DNA of 64,000 nucleotides from an uncultured Prevotellaceae bacterium. Lineage in GTDB: Bacteria > Bacteroidota > Bacteroidia > Bacteroidales > Bacteroidaceae. Position numbers and translations under genes: made by a program. The DNA lies in NCBI GenBank assembly GCA_900317305.1, contig ONGG01000008.1, positions 59,215-123,214 on the forward strand, read 5' to 3'. Below the pieces are notes generated by a model, which worked only from the letters and a program-made list of their open reading frames with translations, made no database searches and was not told the DNA's origin. Position 1 is the stretch's first letter, and each line of letters begins with the position of its first letter. Shown one piece after another: positions 63,871 to 64,000 of the stretch.

Positions 63871-64000
63871 ATGGAAAAGCAAAGCTATTTGAAACCATTC
63901 ATGGTGATGGAGAAATTCAAACCGCAAGAGTTTGTGGCGGGATGCACTATACCTGGTAAATATTGTTTCCCATCTCTTAGTGCATCCAATAGGGTTTATT
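63871..64000 (+). CDS. hypothetical small protein with YxKPxM motif (3' end outside window)
   Basis: The first 43 codons of a gene cut by the right edge. It begins MEKQSYLKPFMVMEKFKPQE and continues FVAGCTIPGKYCFP. The N-terminus matches the pattern of the gene at 28843 (Y-x-K-P-x-M-x-x-E-x-F-x-P then Cys residues). It has no signal peptide. Function unknown. Confidence 0.6.
   Translation, partial: MEKQSYLKPFMVMEKFKPQEFVAGCTIPGKYCFPSLSASNRVY

Overview
The window looks like a chromosome segment of a gut or oral Bacteroidota, most likely Prevotella/Segatella-like. The reasons are SusC/SusD-type outer-membrane genes in a polysaccharide utilisation locus (PUL), lipoprotein signal peptides, DUF6377, DUF4468 and BACON-like proteins, and promoters with the Bacteroidota -7 element (TAnnTTTG) paired with TTTG about 20 bases upstream. 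I found no rRNA, tRNA or CRISPR array.

Layout. (1) 1-18.4 kb, mostly minus strand and GC-rich: a GH2 beta-galactosidase-like gene cut by the left edge, a deoxyribosyltransferase-like gene, a glutathione peroxidase-nitroreductase fusion, a DUF6377 regulator, then a compact beta-glucan PUL transcribed leftward (SusC-like, SusD-like, triple-domain glycan-binding lipoprotein, GH16, GH3), then a GH28 pectinase with its own promoter. (2) 18.4-28.4 kb: housekeeping and decaying genes, including a truncated dicarboxylate symporter, DUF4468, a BASS-family symporter, DUF1846, a GH9 pseudogene plus a second GH9 relic flanking a Gfo/Idh/MocA oxidoreductase, an SDR, an alpha/beta hydrolase and a LacX-like epimerase. 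Small intergenic repeats are common here. (3) 28.8-63.9 kb, mostly AT-rich: a large surface polysaccharide (capsule/O-antigen) region made of two convergent gene sets separated by degraded insertion sequences at 37.8-39.1 kb. It is bracketed by two small proteins that share one N-terminal pattern.

How the polysaccharide region may work. The rightmost genes (minus strand from 63.2 kb) supply glycosyltransferases, a Wzy-like polymerase, a phosphonate cassette (nucleotidyltransferase-cytidylyltransferase-PEP mutase fusion, phosphonopyruvate decarboxylase, alcohol dehydrogenase), an acyl module (hexapeptide acyltransferase fused to an FrhB-like protein, ACP, SDR, KAS III), an aldo/keto reductase, membrane acyltransferases, a Wzx flippase, a pyruvyltransferase, GT2, Stealth and CDP-glycerol-type transferases. 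The plus-strand set at 29.8-37.4 kb carries a second copy of the acyl module in the same order (hexapeptide acyltransferase, ACP, SDR, KAS III), extended by a VOC protein, an FkbH-like glyceryl-ACP synthase and a second ACP, then GT4 and CDP-glycerol-type transferases. My inference is a polymer carrying phosphodiester or phosphonate links and unusual short hydroxyacyl groups made on dedicated carrier proteins. The duplicated acyl module and the phosphonate fusion are the most interesting parts of the window.
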